A stretch of 64,000 bases of DNA from Tenacibaculum skagerrakense (GCF_004345825.1 NZ_SLXM01000002.1:124001-188000), one strand, 5' to 3'. Shown: positions 27,264 through 36,448, counted from the stretch's first letter. A program made the numbers and translations. The notes: generated by a model not told the origin, from the letters alone.

Positions 27264-28460
27264 ATGAACTTACACGAATATCAAGGTAAAGAAATATTAA
27301 GTAGTTTTGGCGTTCGCACACAACGTGGTATCGTTGCTAGCACTCCAGAAGAAGCAGTTGAAGCAGCAAAAAAGTTAACTGAAGAAACAGGAACAGGTTG
27401 GCATGTAATTAAAGCTCAAATTCACGCAGGTGGTCGTGGAAAAGGTGGTGGAGTTAAGTTAGCAAAAAACTTAGACGAGGTAAAAAGCATTTCAAATGAT
27501 ATAATTGGAATGATGTTAATTACTCCTCAAACTCCAGCAGAGGGTAAATTAGTTAACCAAGTTTTAGTAGCAGAAGATGTTTACTATCCAGGAGACAGTG
27601 AGCCAAATGAATTTTATATGTCTGTTTTATTGAACCGTTCTACAGGTAGAAATATGATTATGTATTCGACTGAAGGAGGTATGGACATTGAAACTGTTGC
27701 GGAAGAAACTCCACATTTAATCTTTACTGAAGAGATTGATCCAACTTTAGGTTTATTACCTTTTCAAGCTCGTAAAATTGCTTTTAACTTAGGTTTAAGT
27801 GGTAGTGCGTTAAAAGAGATGGTAAAATTCGTAACTGCATTATATACAGCTTATGTAAAGTCAGATTCGGCTTTATTTGAAATTAACCCAGTATTAAAAA
27901 CATCTGATGATAAAATTTTAGCGGTAGATGCTAAAGTAACCTTAGATGACAATGCTTTATATCGTCACAAAGATTATGCAGAAATGCGTGATGAGCGTGA
28001 AGAAAATCCAATTGAGGTTGAAGCTAAAGCAGCAGGTTTAAACTATGTTGATTTAGATGGTAACGTAGGATGTATGGTAAACGGAGCTGGATTAGCAATG
28101 GGAACTATGGATTTAATTAAACAAGCTGGTGGAGATCCTGCAAACTTTTTAGATGTAGGTGGAACTGCTGATGCTAAACGTGTTGAAACTGCTTTTGGAA
28201 TTATTTTAAAAGATCCTAATGTAAAAGCTATTTTAGTGAACATCTTCGGAGGTATCGTTCGTTGTGATCGTGTAGCTCAAGGTGTTGTTGATGCTTATAA
28301 AAACATGGGAGATAAAATTAATGTTCCAATCATTTGTCGTTTACAAGGAACGAATGCTAAAGAAGCAAAAGAATTAATCGATAATAGTGGAATGCAAATT
28401 ATTTCAGCTACTGAATTCCAAGAAGCAGCTGATAAAGTAGGTGAGGTATTAAAAGCATAA
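27264..28460 (+). CDS. sucC: Succinyl-CoA synthetase (ADP-forming) beta subunit
   Basis: ATP-grasp subunit of the TCA-cycle enzyme that interconverts succinyl-CoA and succinate with ATP formation. The ATG at 27264 gives MNLHEYQGKEIL and 398 residues, the standard start and length; the frame is open a little further upstream. Visible motifs are IHAGGRGKGGGVKLA, FEINPVL, and the C-terminal domain GGDPANFLDVGGTAD and NIFGGIVRCDRVA. sucD is not adjacent; a terminator follows directly, so the alpha subunit must be encoded elsewhere. Confidence 0.97.
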   Translation: MNLHEYQGKEILSSFGVRTQRGIVASTPEEAVEAAKKLTEETGTGWHVIKAQIHAGGRGKGGGVKLAKNLDEVKSISNDIIGMMLITPQTPAEGKLVNQVLVAEDVYYPGDSEPNEFYMSVLLNRSTGRNMIMYSTEGGMDIETVAEETPHLIFTEEIDPTLGLLPFQARKIAFNLGLSGSALKEMVKFVTALYTAYVKSDSALFEINPVLKTSDDKILAVDAKVTLDDNALYRHKDYAEMRDEREENPIEVEAKAAGLNYVDLDGNVGCMVNGAGLAMGTMDLIKQAGGDPANFLDVGGTADAKRVETAFGIILKDPNVKAILVNIFGGIVRCDRVAQGVVDAYKNMGDKINVPIICRLQGTNAKEAKELIDNSGMQIISATEFQEAADKVGEVLKA

Positions 28461-28498
28461 TAATCACCTATGTAAATTAATTCTTAAGTAAATATATA

Positions 28499-28529
28499 AA
28501 CCCTACTTTTTTAAAAGTAGGGTTTTTTT
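28499..28529 (+). terminator. Terminator after sucC
   Basis: Perfect stem AACCCTACTTTT / AAAAGTAGGGTT followed by a T run; sits between sucC and the convergent XRE gene. Confidence 0.9.
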
Positions 28530-28562
28530 ATATCATCTTTTAAAAAGATAAGTGCATAGCTT

Positions 28563-28775
28563 TTAACTTTTATCTTCTTGAAATTCTAGGATATCACCAG
28601 GTTGACATTCTAAAGCTTGGCAAATAGCATTTAATGTGCTAAACCTTATAGCTTTTGCCTTTCCAGTTTTTAAAATTGACAAGTTTGATAATGTTAAGCC
28701 TACTTGTTCAGAAAGTTCATTTAATGACATTTTTCTCTTGGCCATCATTACATCTAAATTAACAACTATCGCCAT
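28563..28775 (-). CDS. XRE-family helix-turn-helix regulator
   Basis: 70 residues, almost entirely a Cro/C1-type HTH: LDVMMAKRKMSLNELSEQVG, then LSNLSILKTGKAKAIRFSTL and ALECQPGDILEF. It resembles the YozG-like regulators found next to DUF2975 proteins. It lies 3 bp after the DUF2975 gene in the same direction, a recurring pair in Firmicutes and Bacteroidota. It probably regulates its own operon. Confidence 0.9.
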   Translation of the reverse strand: MAIVVNLDVMMAKRKMSLNELSEQVGLTLSNLSILKTGKAKAIRFSTLNAICQALECQPGDILEFQEDKS

Positions 28776-28778
28776 ATT

Positions 28779-29300
28779 TTAAATCGTTAAATCGTTTTCT
28801 GATTGAATTTCTAAACCACGTTTGTAGAATAAACTAATAATAAAAATTATTCCAGCCATAAAGAATAGTTCTTCGGCAGACCAATTGAAATTAATAAGTA
28901 TATTTTGTTGTTTTAACCATTTACAAAAGGCTGTTCCTATAACTGCTATAAAACCTGATAATAAAGTAGCATAGCTAATCTTATGTATTAAATTAGCAAT
29001 TGACTCATTGAAAGGTGTATTTTCGTTGAATTTGTAAAATAGTTTGATAACTAAATAAAAAATCAAAGCTTTCATAATAATTGCTATTAATAATAAAACT
29101 ACTAAAGTTATATAGTAATTAGAGCTGAAATTGTACAAATTTGATAGATCAAGACCTAAATATATATTTTTGGTAGCCTCTTGATTTATGAAAATACTTA
29201 CAATAAATGAAATAAGAATTGCACCGGTTTTGATACATAATCCAATAAAAATTATCCAAGAAAGAACTTTCATTAATTTTAAAATTTGACTTGTTTTCAT
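28779..29300 (-). CDS. DUF2975 membrane protein
   Basis: 173 residues with four membrane segments (about 10-35, 55-85, 105-130 and 140-160). The context and topology match DUF2975. It is the upstream partner of the XRE regulator. Such pairs are thought of as membrane protein plus regulator modules, but the signal and target are not known. Confidence 0.82.
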   Translation of the reverse strand: MKTSQILKLMKVLSWIIFIGLCIKTGAILISFIVSIFINQEATKNIYLGLDLSNLYNFSSNYYITLVVLLLIAIIMKALIFYLVIKLFYKFNENTPFNESIANLIHKISYATLLSGFIAVIGTAFCKWLKQQNILINFNWSAEELFFMAGIIFIISLFYKRGLEIQSENDLTI

Positions 29301-29644
29301 GTTTTAGTTATTAAGTTATATATCAAATATCAATATAAATTTATTGAAAAACAATAAAAAATTAATTTTTTTCAATTAATATTATTTTTAACCAACTCTC
29401 GTATAGCTTTTATAGAACAACTGGATATTATCTAATAGTTGAGTGTGTTTCCTGTTTTATTGTAGTTATTAAATATTTTTTAGGGCTATAACATTTTATA
29501 AACCTAATATTAACCATTGTTTTTATTTTTAGTAAGTATCTCATAACATCACTAAAATTGATTTGAAATACATTTGTAACGGTTTGCAAACCAATATAAT
29601 AATCAAAAAAACTAAAATTATTTAACCCTCGAAAAACAAACACT
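29301..29644. other. Intergenic region between DUF2975 and small secreted paralog 1
   Basis: 344 bp, very AT-rich. The right part holds the promoter and 12-bp palindrome of the next gene (29569-29592). A weak inverted repeat lies at about 29418-29441 (CAACTGGATATTATC with TAATAGTTG). A reverse open frame crosses the region but shows no protein-like composition. No RNA gene was recognised. Confidence 0.6.
29569..29592 (+). promoter_or_regulatory. Promoter plus 12-bp palindrome of small secreted paralog 1
   Basis: TACATTTG (29569-29576) matches TAnnTTTG. After 4 bp comes the perfect 12-bp palindrome GGTTTGCAAACC (29581-29592), which would overlap the transcription start. The second paralog has the same arrangement. 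A protein-binding operator is inferred; the regulator is unknown. Confidence 0.6.
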
Positions 29645-29986
29645 ATGAAATCAATCAAATTAGTATTAGTAATTGTATCAGTTATGCTAAGCACTATTGC
29701 TTTAGCAAACACAAACCCAACTGAAGACAAAGTAAAAATGACTGTTATTTCTAAAGAAATAGCAAAGTTATTAGAGAACCCAAGTTTTGCTCTAGAGAGA
29801 AACGCTTCTGTGACTGTTAAGTTTACAGTGAACAAGAAAAATGAGATTGTTGTTTTATCTGTAGAATCAGAAAATAATGAAGATACTATAGCGGAATACA
29901 TTAAAACGAGATTAAATTACAAGAGATTAACTAATAACATCAAATCAGAGGTATATACTTTACCTATTAAAATGGTTTCTCTATAA
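29645..29986 (+). CDS. Small secreted protein, paralog 1
   Basis: 113 residues with a signal peptide (MKSIKLVLVIVSVMLSTIALA). The mature part has a repeated beta-alpha-beta feel: NASVTVKFTVNKKNEIVVLS, then AEYIKTRLNYKRL and YTLPIKMVSL. The pattern xVxFTVNxxxEIxVLxV resembles the C-terminal domain of TonB-type energy transducers, but there is no membrane anchor. It is about 55-60% identical by eye to the protein at 30519. Function unknown. Confidence 0.8.
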   Translation: MKSIKLVLVIVSVMLSTIALANTNPTEDKVKMTVISKEIAKLLENPSFALERNASVTVKFTVNKKNEIVVLSVESENNEDTIAEYIKTRLNYKRLTNNIKSEVYTLPIKMVSL

Positions 29987-30011
29987 TTTTAAATCTCTTT
30001 TTAAAAAATTT

Positions 30012-30037
30012 AAACTCACTTTTTAGTGAGTTTTTTT
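30012..30037 (+). terminator. Terminator after small secreted paralog 1
   Basis: Nine-bp perfect stem AAACTCACT / AGTGAGTTT with a TTTT loop and a T run. Confidence 0.88.
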
Positions 30038-30404
30038 GTTGAAATATATTTATCAATTACCTGAATTGACGTTTTTATCTTGAATTTTAAACTTCAATTG
30101 GTAGTGTTTATTGAAGAATAATCATCAAAACACTAATTCTAAAACGTTTTCGATAATTTAATGTGTTAAATAAATGTTTCAAAAATGTAAATTTAATGTA
30201 AATTATCATTTTTGTTTTTTCTAAGAAAATAAGTTGTTTTGTTAAAAAAGAGCATCAAACTTTAGTTTATTGGAAATTTTACTTCTTTTTTTTTAATGGA
30301 TTAATAATTGTTGATTTTTCATCTTTTTTTTTAATCAAATTTTGAAGTTTACTATTGCGTTTTCGTTAGTAATGACGGGGTTTTTTATTAATTTTTAGAT
30401 AACG

Positions 30405-30448
30405 TACAAGTTCCAAATCACTTGTAATTTTACATCGTCTTGCAAGAC
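30405..30448 (+). promoter_or_regulatory. Promoter region with two dyads, small secreted paralog 2
   Basis: The inverted repeat TACAAGT-N8-ACTTGTA (30405-30426) runs into a -7-like TAATTTTA (30425-30432). After 4 bp comes the perfect 12-bp palindrome GTCTTGCAAGAC (30437-30448). Geometry and TTGCAA core match the palindrome before paralog 1. The leader would be about 80 bases. Confidence 0.5.
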
Positions 30449-30518
30449 TATTAGGATCATTATAAACGAAAGTTGTTTAAAATAAATAGTAACATATAAA
30501 CAATAAAAAACGATCACT

Positions 30519-30863
30519 ATGAAATCAATTAAAATTTTATTAGTAGCTGCATTTATCGTGTTTAGTAACACGGTTTCAGCAAATGAGAAGACCCCAGGAG
30601 ATGATAAGGTAAAAGTTTCTGTAATATCAAAGCAGATTCAAAGATTATTAGAAAATCCAAGCTTTCCAGTAGAGCAGAACTTTATGGTTAAGATTAAGCT
30701 AACTGTGAATAATGAAAATGAAATAGTAGTATTATCTGTTGATACAAAAGGAGATAAAGAAACAATCGGAGCCTTTGTAAAATCAAGATTAAACTATAAA
30801 AAATTAGCCAATAAAATGGAAAAGAAGGTATATATAGTGCCTGTTAAAATGATTTCTTTATAA
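30519..30863 (+). CDS. Small secreted protein, paralog 2
   Basis: 114 residues with a signal peptide (MKSIKILLVAAFIVFSNTVSA). It aligns end to end with the protein at 29645: VSVISKQIQRLLENPSFPVE, then VKIKLTVNNENEIVVLSVD, and SRLNYKKL to the shared PVKMISL end. It is separately transcribed, with a terminator between the paralogs and one behind this gene. Function unknown; TonB-C-like architecture is only a resemblance. Confidence 0.8.
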   Translation: MKSIKILLVAAFIVFSNTVSANEKTPGDDKVKVSVISKQIQRLLENPSFPVEQNFMVKIKLTVNNENEIVVLSVDTKGDKETIGAFVKSRLNYKKLANKMEKKVYIVPVKMISL

Positions 30864-30887
30864 AAAGGATTAGAAAGTGTAAAACGA

Positions 30888-30914
30888 AAAACACACCCAA
30901 TTTGGGTGTGTTTT
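30888..30914. terminator. Bidirectional terminator between paralog 2 and uvrB
   Basis: Stem AAAACACACCCAA / TTGGGTGTGTTTT with T runs on both strands, placed between convergent genes. Confidence 0.9.
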
Positions 30915-30929
30915 TTATTTTTTAATAAT

Positions 30930-32918
30930 CTACAATTGTTTTTTAAGTACATCTATTTCGTCTCTAAATTGAGCAGCAGCCATAAAATCAAGACTTTTTG
31001 CGGCTTCTTCCATTTGCTTACGCTTATCTCTGATACGTTTTTCAATTTCTGATTTAGGTAAGAATTCTAAATCTTGCTCAGCAGCTTTTTGTATTGCATT
31101 GTCATAGTGATAAGATGCAATATTGTTTTTCGCTAACGTATTGTCAATTTTTTTATTGATTTGCTTCGGAGTAATATTAAATTGAGTATTGTAGTTGATT
31201 TGTTTTTCTCTCCTTCTAGAAGTTTCATCAATAGTTAATTGCATGCTATTGGTAATTTTATCAGCATACATAATAGCTTTTCCATTCAAGTTTCTAGCTG
31301 CTCTACCTACAGTTTGAGTTAATGATCTATGTGAACGAAGAAAGCCTTCTTTATCAGCATCTAAAATAGCAACCAAAGAAACTTCTGGTAAATCTAAACC
31401 TTCTCTCAATAAATTTACTCCGATAAGCACGTCAAATAAACCTTTTCGTAAATCTTGCATGATTTCCACGCGTTCAAGTGTGTCAACATCAGAGTGAATA
31501 TACCTACAACGAACTTGAATTCTTGTCAAATATTTTGCTAATTCTTCAGCCATTCTTTTTGTCAAGGTAGTAACTAAAGTACGTTCATCTTTTTCAACAC
31601 GAATTTGAATTTCTTCAATTAAATCATCAATCTGATTTAAACTTGGACGAACTTCAATTTCTGGATCTAATAATCCAGTCGGACGAATAACTTGTTCAAC
31701 AAAAATACCTTCTGTTTTTTGCAGTTCATAATCTGCAGGAGTTGCAGAAACGTAAATTACTTGATTTTGTAAGGCTTCAAATTCTTCAAATTTTAAAGGT
31801 CTGTTATCCATAGCAGCAGGAAGTCGAAAACCGTACTCTACTAAGTTTTCCTTTCTACTTCTATCTCCTCCATACATGGCATGAACTTGCGGAACGGTAA
31901 CGTGACTTTCATCAATGACCATCAAATAATCATCAGGAAAATAATCTAATAAGCAGAATGGACGCGTTCCAGCTTCTCGACCGTCTAAATAACGAGAGTA
32001 ATTTTCAATTCCTGAACAATAGCCTAATTCACGAATCATTTCTAGGTCAAATTCTGTGCGCTCTTTTAGTCTTTTAGACTCTAAATGTTTTCCAATTTCA
32101 GAAAAGTAATCGCATTGTTTTACTAAATCGTCTTGGATTTGATGAATTGCATTTTGAAGAATATCAGGAGAAGTAACAAATAGGTTTGCTGGATAAATAT
32201 TTAGTTGATCAAATTCTTCAATAATTTGATTGCTTTCTAAATCAAAAGATTCAATTTCTTCTATTTCGTCACCAAAAAAGTGAACTTTATAACCGTTTTC
32301 ACCATAAGAAGGATAAATGGTCACAACATCTCCTTTTACTTTAAAAGTTCCACTTTTAATCTCAACTTCAGTTCTGGAATATAAACTAGTTACTAGTTGA
32401 TGTAGGAATTTAGTTCTAGAAATTTGTTGTCCAGTTTCAATTTGAATTACATTCTTTTTAAACTCGATTGGATTTCCAATACCATATAAACAAGAAACTG
32501 AAGCAACTACTAAAACATCTCTTCTTCCTGATAATAGAGAAGAGGAAGTGCTAATTCTTAAGCGTTCAATTTCATCATTGATAGATAAATCTTTTTCAAT
32601 ATAAGTTCCGGTAACAGGAATGTAAGCTTCAGGTTGATAGTAATCATAATACGAAACAAAATACTCTACCGCATTGTTTGGAAAAAATTGTTTGAACTCT
32701 GAATACAACTGAGCCGCTAACGTTTTATTATGAGCCAATACTAAAGTTGGTCTATTAACTTCTGCTACTACATTTGCAACACTAAATGTTTTACCTGAGC
32801 CTGTAACACCTAATAGTGTTTGGTACTTTTCACCGTTTACAATTCCATCGGAAAGTTGTTGAATTGCTTGAGGTTGATCACCGGTAGGTTGAAAATCTGA
32901 AACTAATTGAAAATCCAT
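30930..32918 (-). CDS. uvrB: UvrB, excinuclease ABC subunit B
   Basis: 662 residues, the damage-verifying helicase-like subunit of nucleotide excision repair. Walker A is GVTGSGKTFSVANV, the beta-hairpin YYDYYQPEAYIP, motif II DESH, motif VI QTVGRAARN, and the UvrC-binding UVR motif KSLDFMAAAQFRDEI ends the protein. It lies 24 bp downstream of the first T9SS type B gene on the same strand, so read-through from that operon is possible. Confidence 0.98.
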   Translation of the reverse strand: MDFQLVSDFQPTGDQPQAIQQLSDGIVNGEKYQTLLGVTGSGKTFSVANVVAEVNRPTLVLAHNKTLAAQLYSEFKQFFPNNAVEYFVSYYDYYQPEAYIPVTGTYIEKDLSINDEIERLRISTSSSLLSGRRDVLVVASVSCLYGIGNPIEFKKNVIQIETGQQISRTKFLHQLVTSLYSRTEVEIKSGTFKVKGDVVTIYPSYGENGYKVHFFGDEIEEIESFDLESNQIIEEFDQLNIYPANLFVTSPDILQNAIHQIQDDLVKQCDYFSEIGKHLESKRLKERTEFDLEMIRELGYCSGIENYSRYLDGREAGTRPFCLLDYFPDDYLMVIDESHVTVPQVHAMYGGDRSRKENLVEYGFRLPAAMDNRPLKFEEFEALQNQVIYVSATPADYELQKTEGIFVEQVIRPTGLLDPEIEVRPSLNQIDDLIEEIQIRVEKDERTLVTTLTKRMAEELAKYLTRIQVRCRYIHSDVDTLERVEIMQDLRKGLFDVLIGVNLLREGLDLPEVSLVAILDADKEGFLRSHRSLTQTVGRAARNLNGKAIMYADKITNSMQLTIDETSRRREKQINYNTQFNITPKQINKKIDNTLAKNNIASYHYDNAIQKAAEQDLEFLPKSEIEKRIRDKRKQMEEAAKSLDFMAAAQFRDEIDVLKKQL

Positions 32919-32941
32919 TATACAAAAATAAGGATACTTAT

Positions 32942-34660
32942 TTACTTTCTAAGTAGAGAGAAATGTCCTTTTCTGTTAATTTTATTTCCGTTTCTATCAG
33001 TTAATTCGATATTGAACCAGTAGTCGTTTGAAGGTAATACTTTTCCATTGTATAACCCATCCCAACCTTGTCCGTCAATAGCGATTTCAGTAATAGGATT
33101 TCCGTATCTGTCAAAAATATGAATGCTACTTTGAGGATAAAAAGTTGTGCTAGCACCTTTCACTACCCAAATATCATTTACACCATCATTATTAGGCGTG
33201 AAATATTTCGGGAATTCAAGTACCGATACTTCTAGTTCAGCCACACCACAACCATTTTTGTCTCTTACCAAAATGGTATACACACCACCATTTAAGCTCT
33301 CAAACATTGGAGTATCTTGAAAATCTCTGATAATATTATTGCTTTCATCTTGCAAAGCAAATTCATAATCACCAATACCTAGGTTGTTGTTGCTGTTATC
33401 AATTGTGATGGAGTTATTAGTAGAATCATCAATAATAGTAACATCATCTTCGGTTAAAGTTGCTATGATAGATTCGCTTACAATGATTCTTCTAGTTCTT
33501 GTACAATTTGTGGTTGTATTAATTGCTGTTACTTCATAGGTTCCGCCTTGTGTAATGTCAAGGGTTTCACTTGTTGAAGAAGTGTCGATAACACCATTAC
33601 GTCTCCATTCATAAGTATAAGTTCCATCAGGCATTTCAGCTTCAATAAAAGAAGGACTGTTTAAACACACTATTTGAGGTGTAGTTATCTCGAATTCAGG
33701 AAGTGGTAAAACTCTAATGAAAAACTCACCTAAACCAGTACAATCGTTATTGATTCTATTAATAATTTTCACAAAAATAGATTGCTGAGTAGATGCAGGA
33801 ATATTGGTATTTCTATAATTAGCAGGATCAGGAATTTGATTGATTACCGCATCTCTGTCAGCTTCAGTTTCAAAGAATAACACATCTAAATCGTTTCTAA
33901 TAGTAGGGTCGAATAATGATTTAATATCATCAATAGCAGGACTGATATCGAAATTAGCAATTCCGTCTCTATCATCGTTGTTGATAGTATCATTTCCATC
34001 AGCATCTAAGAAATCATCACAGGTAGTAAATTCTTCATTATAAGCCACATCACCAGCAAAAGAAATGGTGATGTCCAATCTAGAAATTCTAAAACATCCT
34101 TGGTTAGAAATCGTTCTTACCCAAACAGAATCACCATCAGAAGCAGAGTGAGAAACAGGATCAGCAATTTGTGCAGTATCCGCAATGGCATCAGCTTGTG
34201 TAGGATAGTATTGGAAAGTTTCGTTAGTATGGTTATTAGAAATAGATATTTCAGCTTGTGTTAAGTTGATATTGGTTGTGAGATCACTATCTGTATCACA
34301 TTGATTAATCTGTGCCGGGTTGTTAGCAATCACAGGTAGCGGATTAACTACAAGTCTGAAAGGCATAAAAGCAGTGGCAGGATCAGAAGCAGTAAAACAA
34401 TTGGTGTTAGCTACATTTTCAATTCTTACATAAATAGTTTGCTCGTTAATTGTAGCATTTCTGTAAGGATTGTTTTTGTCAATTGCATTAGTAGCATTGT
34501 CTGTTTGTGCACCCGACAAAGTTGTATGATAAGAAACATTAAATAGAGTAGGATCCAATCCGCCTAAAACTTCACTATCTTTGGTTGATAATAGAAAGTC
34601 ATTATAAAAACCATCGGTATCGCCTCCATTAGCAACATCATCACAGACTTCGTAATCTGT
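32942..34660 (-). repeat. Shared T9SS cassette, copy A
   Basis: About 1.72 kb encoding the last 572 residues of the gene at 32942-36448, from the CDDVANGGDTDG repeat to the stop. Nearly identical at DNA level to 36502-38206 and 39459-41180, all in the same orientation. Exact over 386 bp (33846-34231) with copy B. Confidence 0.95.
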
Positions 34661-36448
34661 AGGTTGGCTAGGACTTGGGAGTGCGGTAATTGATAACGTA
34701 AACTGAGTTATAGCATAACAAGCATTTGGAGCATCTTTGTTTTGAACTCTTACAAAAATATCTTGATTATTAGGAAAAGGCGTAGCATTCGTATAAGGAT
34801 TATTCAATGCACTTGGAACACTATTATTATCAGCATCTGATTGGTTTAAAAAGTAATAAACTTCAAACTGATTTGGGTCTAAGCTACCTAGAACAATCGG
34901 GTTAATATCATTTTGAAAGTCAAACGAATGAAATCCGTCTCCATCTGTATCACAAAAGTTAATATCACTAACGGGAGAAGCACTAGCAGGTTCAAAAATT
35001 CCAATATTGAAAGAGCCTTCTAAATTGGTTGCATTGTTACAATCATCAATCAAGGTAATTACTAAAGAGTACGTTCCGCTATTACTGGTGTTTAAGTTAT
35101 TTAGCGTAAGAGTAGGCTGGGTAGAAACTACAGAACTTGAAATGCCATCGTCAAAAGTCCATTCGTATTGAATATTGGTTCCTGTAATAGCTTCTGAAGA
35201 AATCTCTACTGATTCACCAATACAATATTGAATGTTTTGATTATTTAAAATTTCATTGGTAGCAACATCTCTTATTTCAACAGGTAGTAATAATGAAGAA
35301 ATAAAAGGAGGCAATCCTTGTGCAGTTCGTCTACCATTTAAGAAAATAGCATCGTTAATATAGTTTACATTGTTAGCATCATCATTCGGATTATCAATTA
35401 CATCTAAAAAATTACTATTTGGTACAGAAGCATAAATTTTACCATCTGGTCCTAGTTGTAATCCGCCTCTAAATCCTTGTTTTGAATTTATCAAACTTCT
35501 AGTAGAAGGAATATTGGTATTCGTTAAATCAAATTGATATACTGAATTAGTTCCATTGTAAGTAGAAACATACAATTTATTAGATTGTTGAGAGAAAGCT
35601 ACACCATAAGGAGATTCGTTTTCGTTTTCCCCAATTAATGTTATAGGATTAGGAGAAACTATACCGGTTTGATTATCAAAATTAAATAATTGTGCGCTAC
35701 CAATAATATTTTGTTGACCAGCTCTATAGTCAGCAAAAGCAATATATTGTCCGTTTGGTGAAACTTGTAAATATCCTCTCTTATCTGTGGTTGAAAAGTT
35801 TACCGGACTAACTACAACACCTGCAACATCAACTCCATTAACATCTACTTTAAAAGAATAAAAATCACCTTGAGCAAAAGAAATAACCCAAAAAGTATCA
35901 CATTCATTTCCTTTAACGGCAGTTACCTTTTCAGACCAAATTGTACTGATATCTAAAGTGCTGAAAGGATCTACAGCTAAATTTACCGGTCCATCTACAA
36001 TTTCACCCAACCCACCATTTCTAGACATATCTATAGTATAGAAATTAAATCCAGGGTTACTAGTAATTCCATTTGGAACAAAATTGGTACCAACTGTAAA
36101 GAGATAATAAATTGTGTCAGACCCGGGTCTAGGTATAATCATACCTGATTGCGTACTTGATGGATTTCCTCCTAAATTGTCGGCAGGTGAACCATCTGTA
36201 AATGTCATTAAAACATGGTTTTTATTAAAAATTCTTATTCCGTCTGAATAAAATAAGAGGTTTCCATCTTTATCAGAAAACGAAGAACAACCTTCATCGG
36301 TATTAAGTTGTCCATCGGTCAGTGGAGTAGGAGGAGTTGTAGAAAAATCAAGTCCAGCATTTTGACCAAAGTACCAAATATTTGCTTGTTTTTGAGCAAA
36401 AATTGTGACAGTAAAAAAATAGACAGTTATTAGAATTAGTTTCTTCAT
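32942..36448 (-). CDS. T9SS type B sorting protein A, beta-propeller N-terminus
   Basis: 1168 residues from the ATG at 36448; a TTG three codons upstream is less likely. Signal peptide MKKLILITVYFFTVTIFAQ. Residues about 20-390 form a propeller-like domain (ANIWYFGQNAGLDFS, YLQVSPNGQYIAFADY, GGLQLGPDGKIYASV). Then comes an Ig/PKD-like domain (YCIGESVEIS) and several repeats of about 100 residues that start with CDxDxDG-type motifs. The last 90 residues are the gliding-motility-associated type B sorting domain (FTPNNDGVNDIWVV to GHFSLLRK). It should be exported through the type IX system and anchored at the surface. Last of three tandem relatives. Confidence 0.9.
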   Translation of the reverse strand: MKKLILITVYFFTVTIFAQKQANIWYFGQNAGLDFSTTPPTPLTDGQLNTDEGCSSFSDKDGNLLFYSDGIRIFNKNHVLMTFTDGSPADNLGGNPSSTQSGMIIPRPGSDTIYYLFTVGTNFVPNGITSNPGFNFYTIDMSRNGGLGEIVDGPVNLAVDPFSTLDISTIWSEKVTAVKGNECDTFWVISFAQGDFYSFKVDVNGVDVAGVVVSPVNFSTTDKRGYLQVSPNGQYIAFADYRAGQQNIIGSAQLFNFDNQTGIVSPNPITLIGENENESPYGVAFSQQSNKLYVSTYNGTNSVYQFDLTNTNIPSTRSLINSKQGFRGGLQLGPDGKIYASVPNSNFLDVIDNPNDDANNVNYINDAIFLNGRRTAQGLPPFISSLLLPVEIRDVATNEILNNQNIQYCIGESVEISSEAITGTNIQYEWTFDDGISSSVVSTQPTLTLNNLNTSNSGTYSLVITLIDDCNNATNLEGSFNIGIFEPASASPVSDINFCDTDGDGFHSFDFQNDINPIVLGSLDPNQFEVYYFLNQSDADNNSVPSALNNPYTNATPFPNNQDIFVRVQNKDAPNACYAITQFTLSITALPSPSQPTDYEVCDDVANGGDTDGFYNDFLLSTKDSEVLGGLDPTLFNVSYHTTLSGAQTDNATNAIDKNNPYRNATINEQTIYVRIENVANTNCFTASDPATAFMPFRLVVNPLPVIANNPAQINQCDTDSDLTTNINLTQAEISISNNHTNETFQYYPTQADAIADTAQIADPVSHSASDGDSVWVRTISNQGCFRISRLDITISFAGDVAYNEEFTTCDDFLDADGNDTINNDDRDGIANFDISPAIDDIKSLFDPTIRNDLDVLFFETEADRDAVINQIPDPANYRNTNIPASTQQSIFVKIINRINNDCTGLGEFFIRVLPLPEFEITTPQIVCLNSPSFIEAEMPDGTYTYEWRRNGVIDTSSTSETLDITQGGTYEVTAINTTTNCTRTRRIIVSESIIATLTEDDVTIIDDSTNNSITIDNSNNNLGIGDYEFALQDESNNIIRDFQDTPMFESLNGGVYTILVRDKNGCGVAELEVSVLEFPKYFTPNNDGVNDIWVVKGASTTFYPQSSIHIFDRYGNPITEIAIDGQGWDGLYNGKVLPSNDYWFNIELTDRNGNKINRKGHFSLLRK

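Larger units (their letters stand above)
29987..30518. other. Long intergenic region between the small secreted paralogs
   Basis: 532 bp, unusually long for this window and rich in T tracts. It contains a terminator (30012-30037), a TACAAGT / ACTTGTA inverted repeat with an 8-bp spacer (30405-30426), a -7-like TAATTTTA (30425-30432) and the palindrome GTCTTGCAAGAC (30437-30448). No coding frame or known RNA family was recognised in 30040-30400. Confidence 0.65.

Noticed and set aside
27264..28460. Missing sucD as evidence of a broken operon
   Set aside because: sucC is intact with its own terminator; separate sucC and sucD loci are normal in this phylum as far as I know.
29428..29901. Reverse-strand open frame of 157 codons over the first small secreted paralog
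   Set aside because: It is antisense to a gene with a clear signal peptide and a paralog; its product is a Phe/Thr/Ser-rich string without domain pattern.
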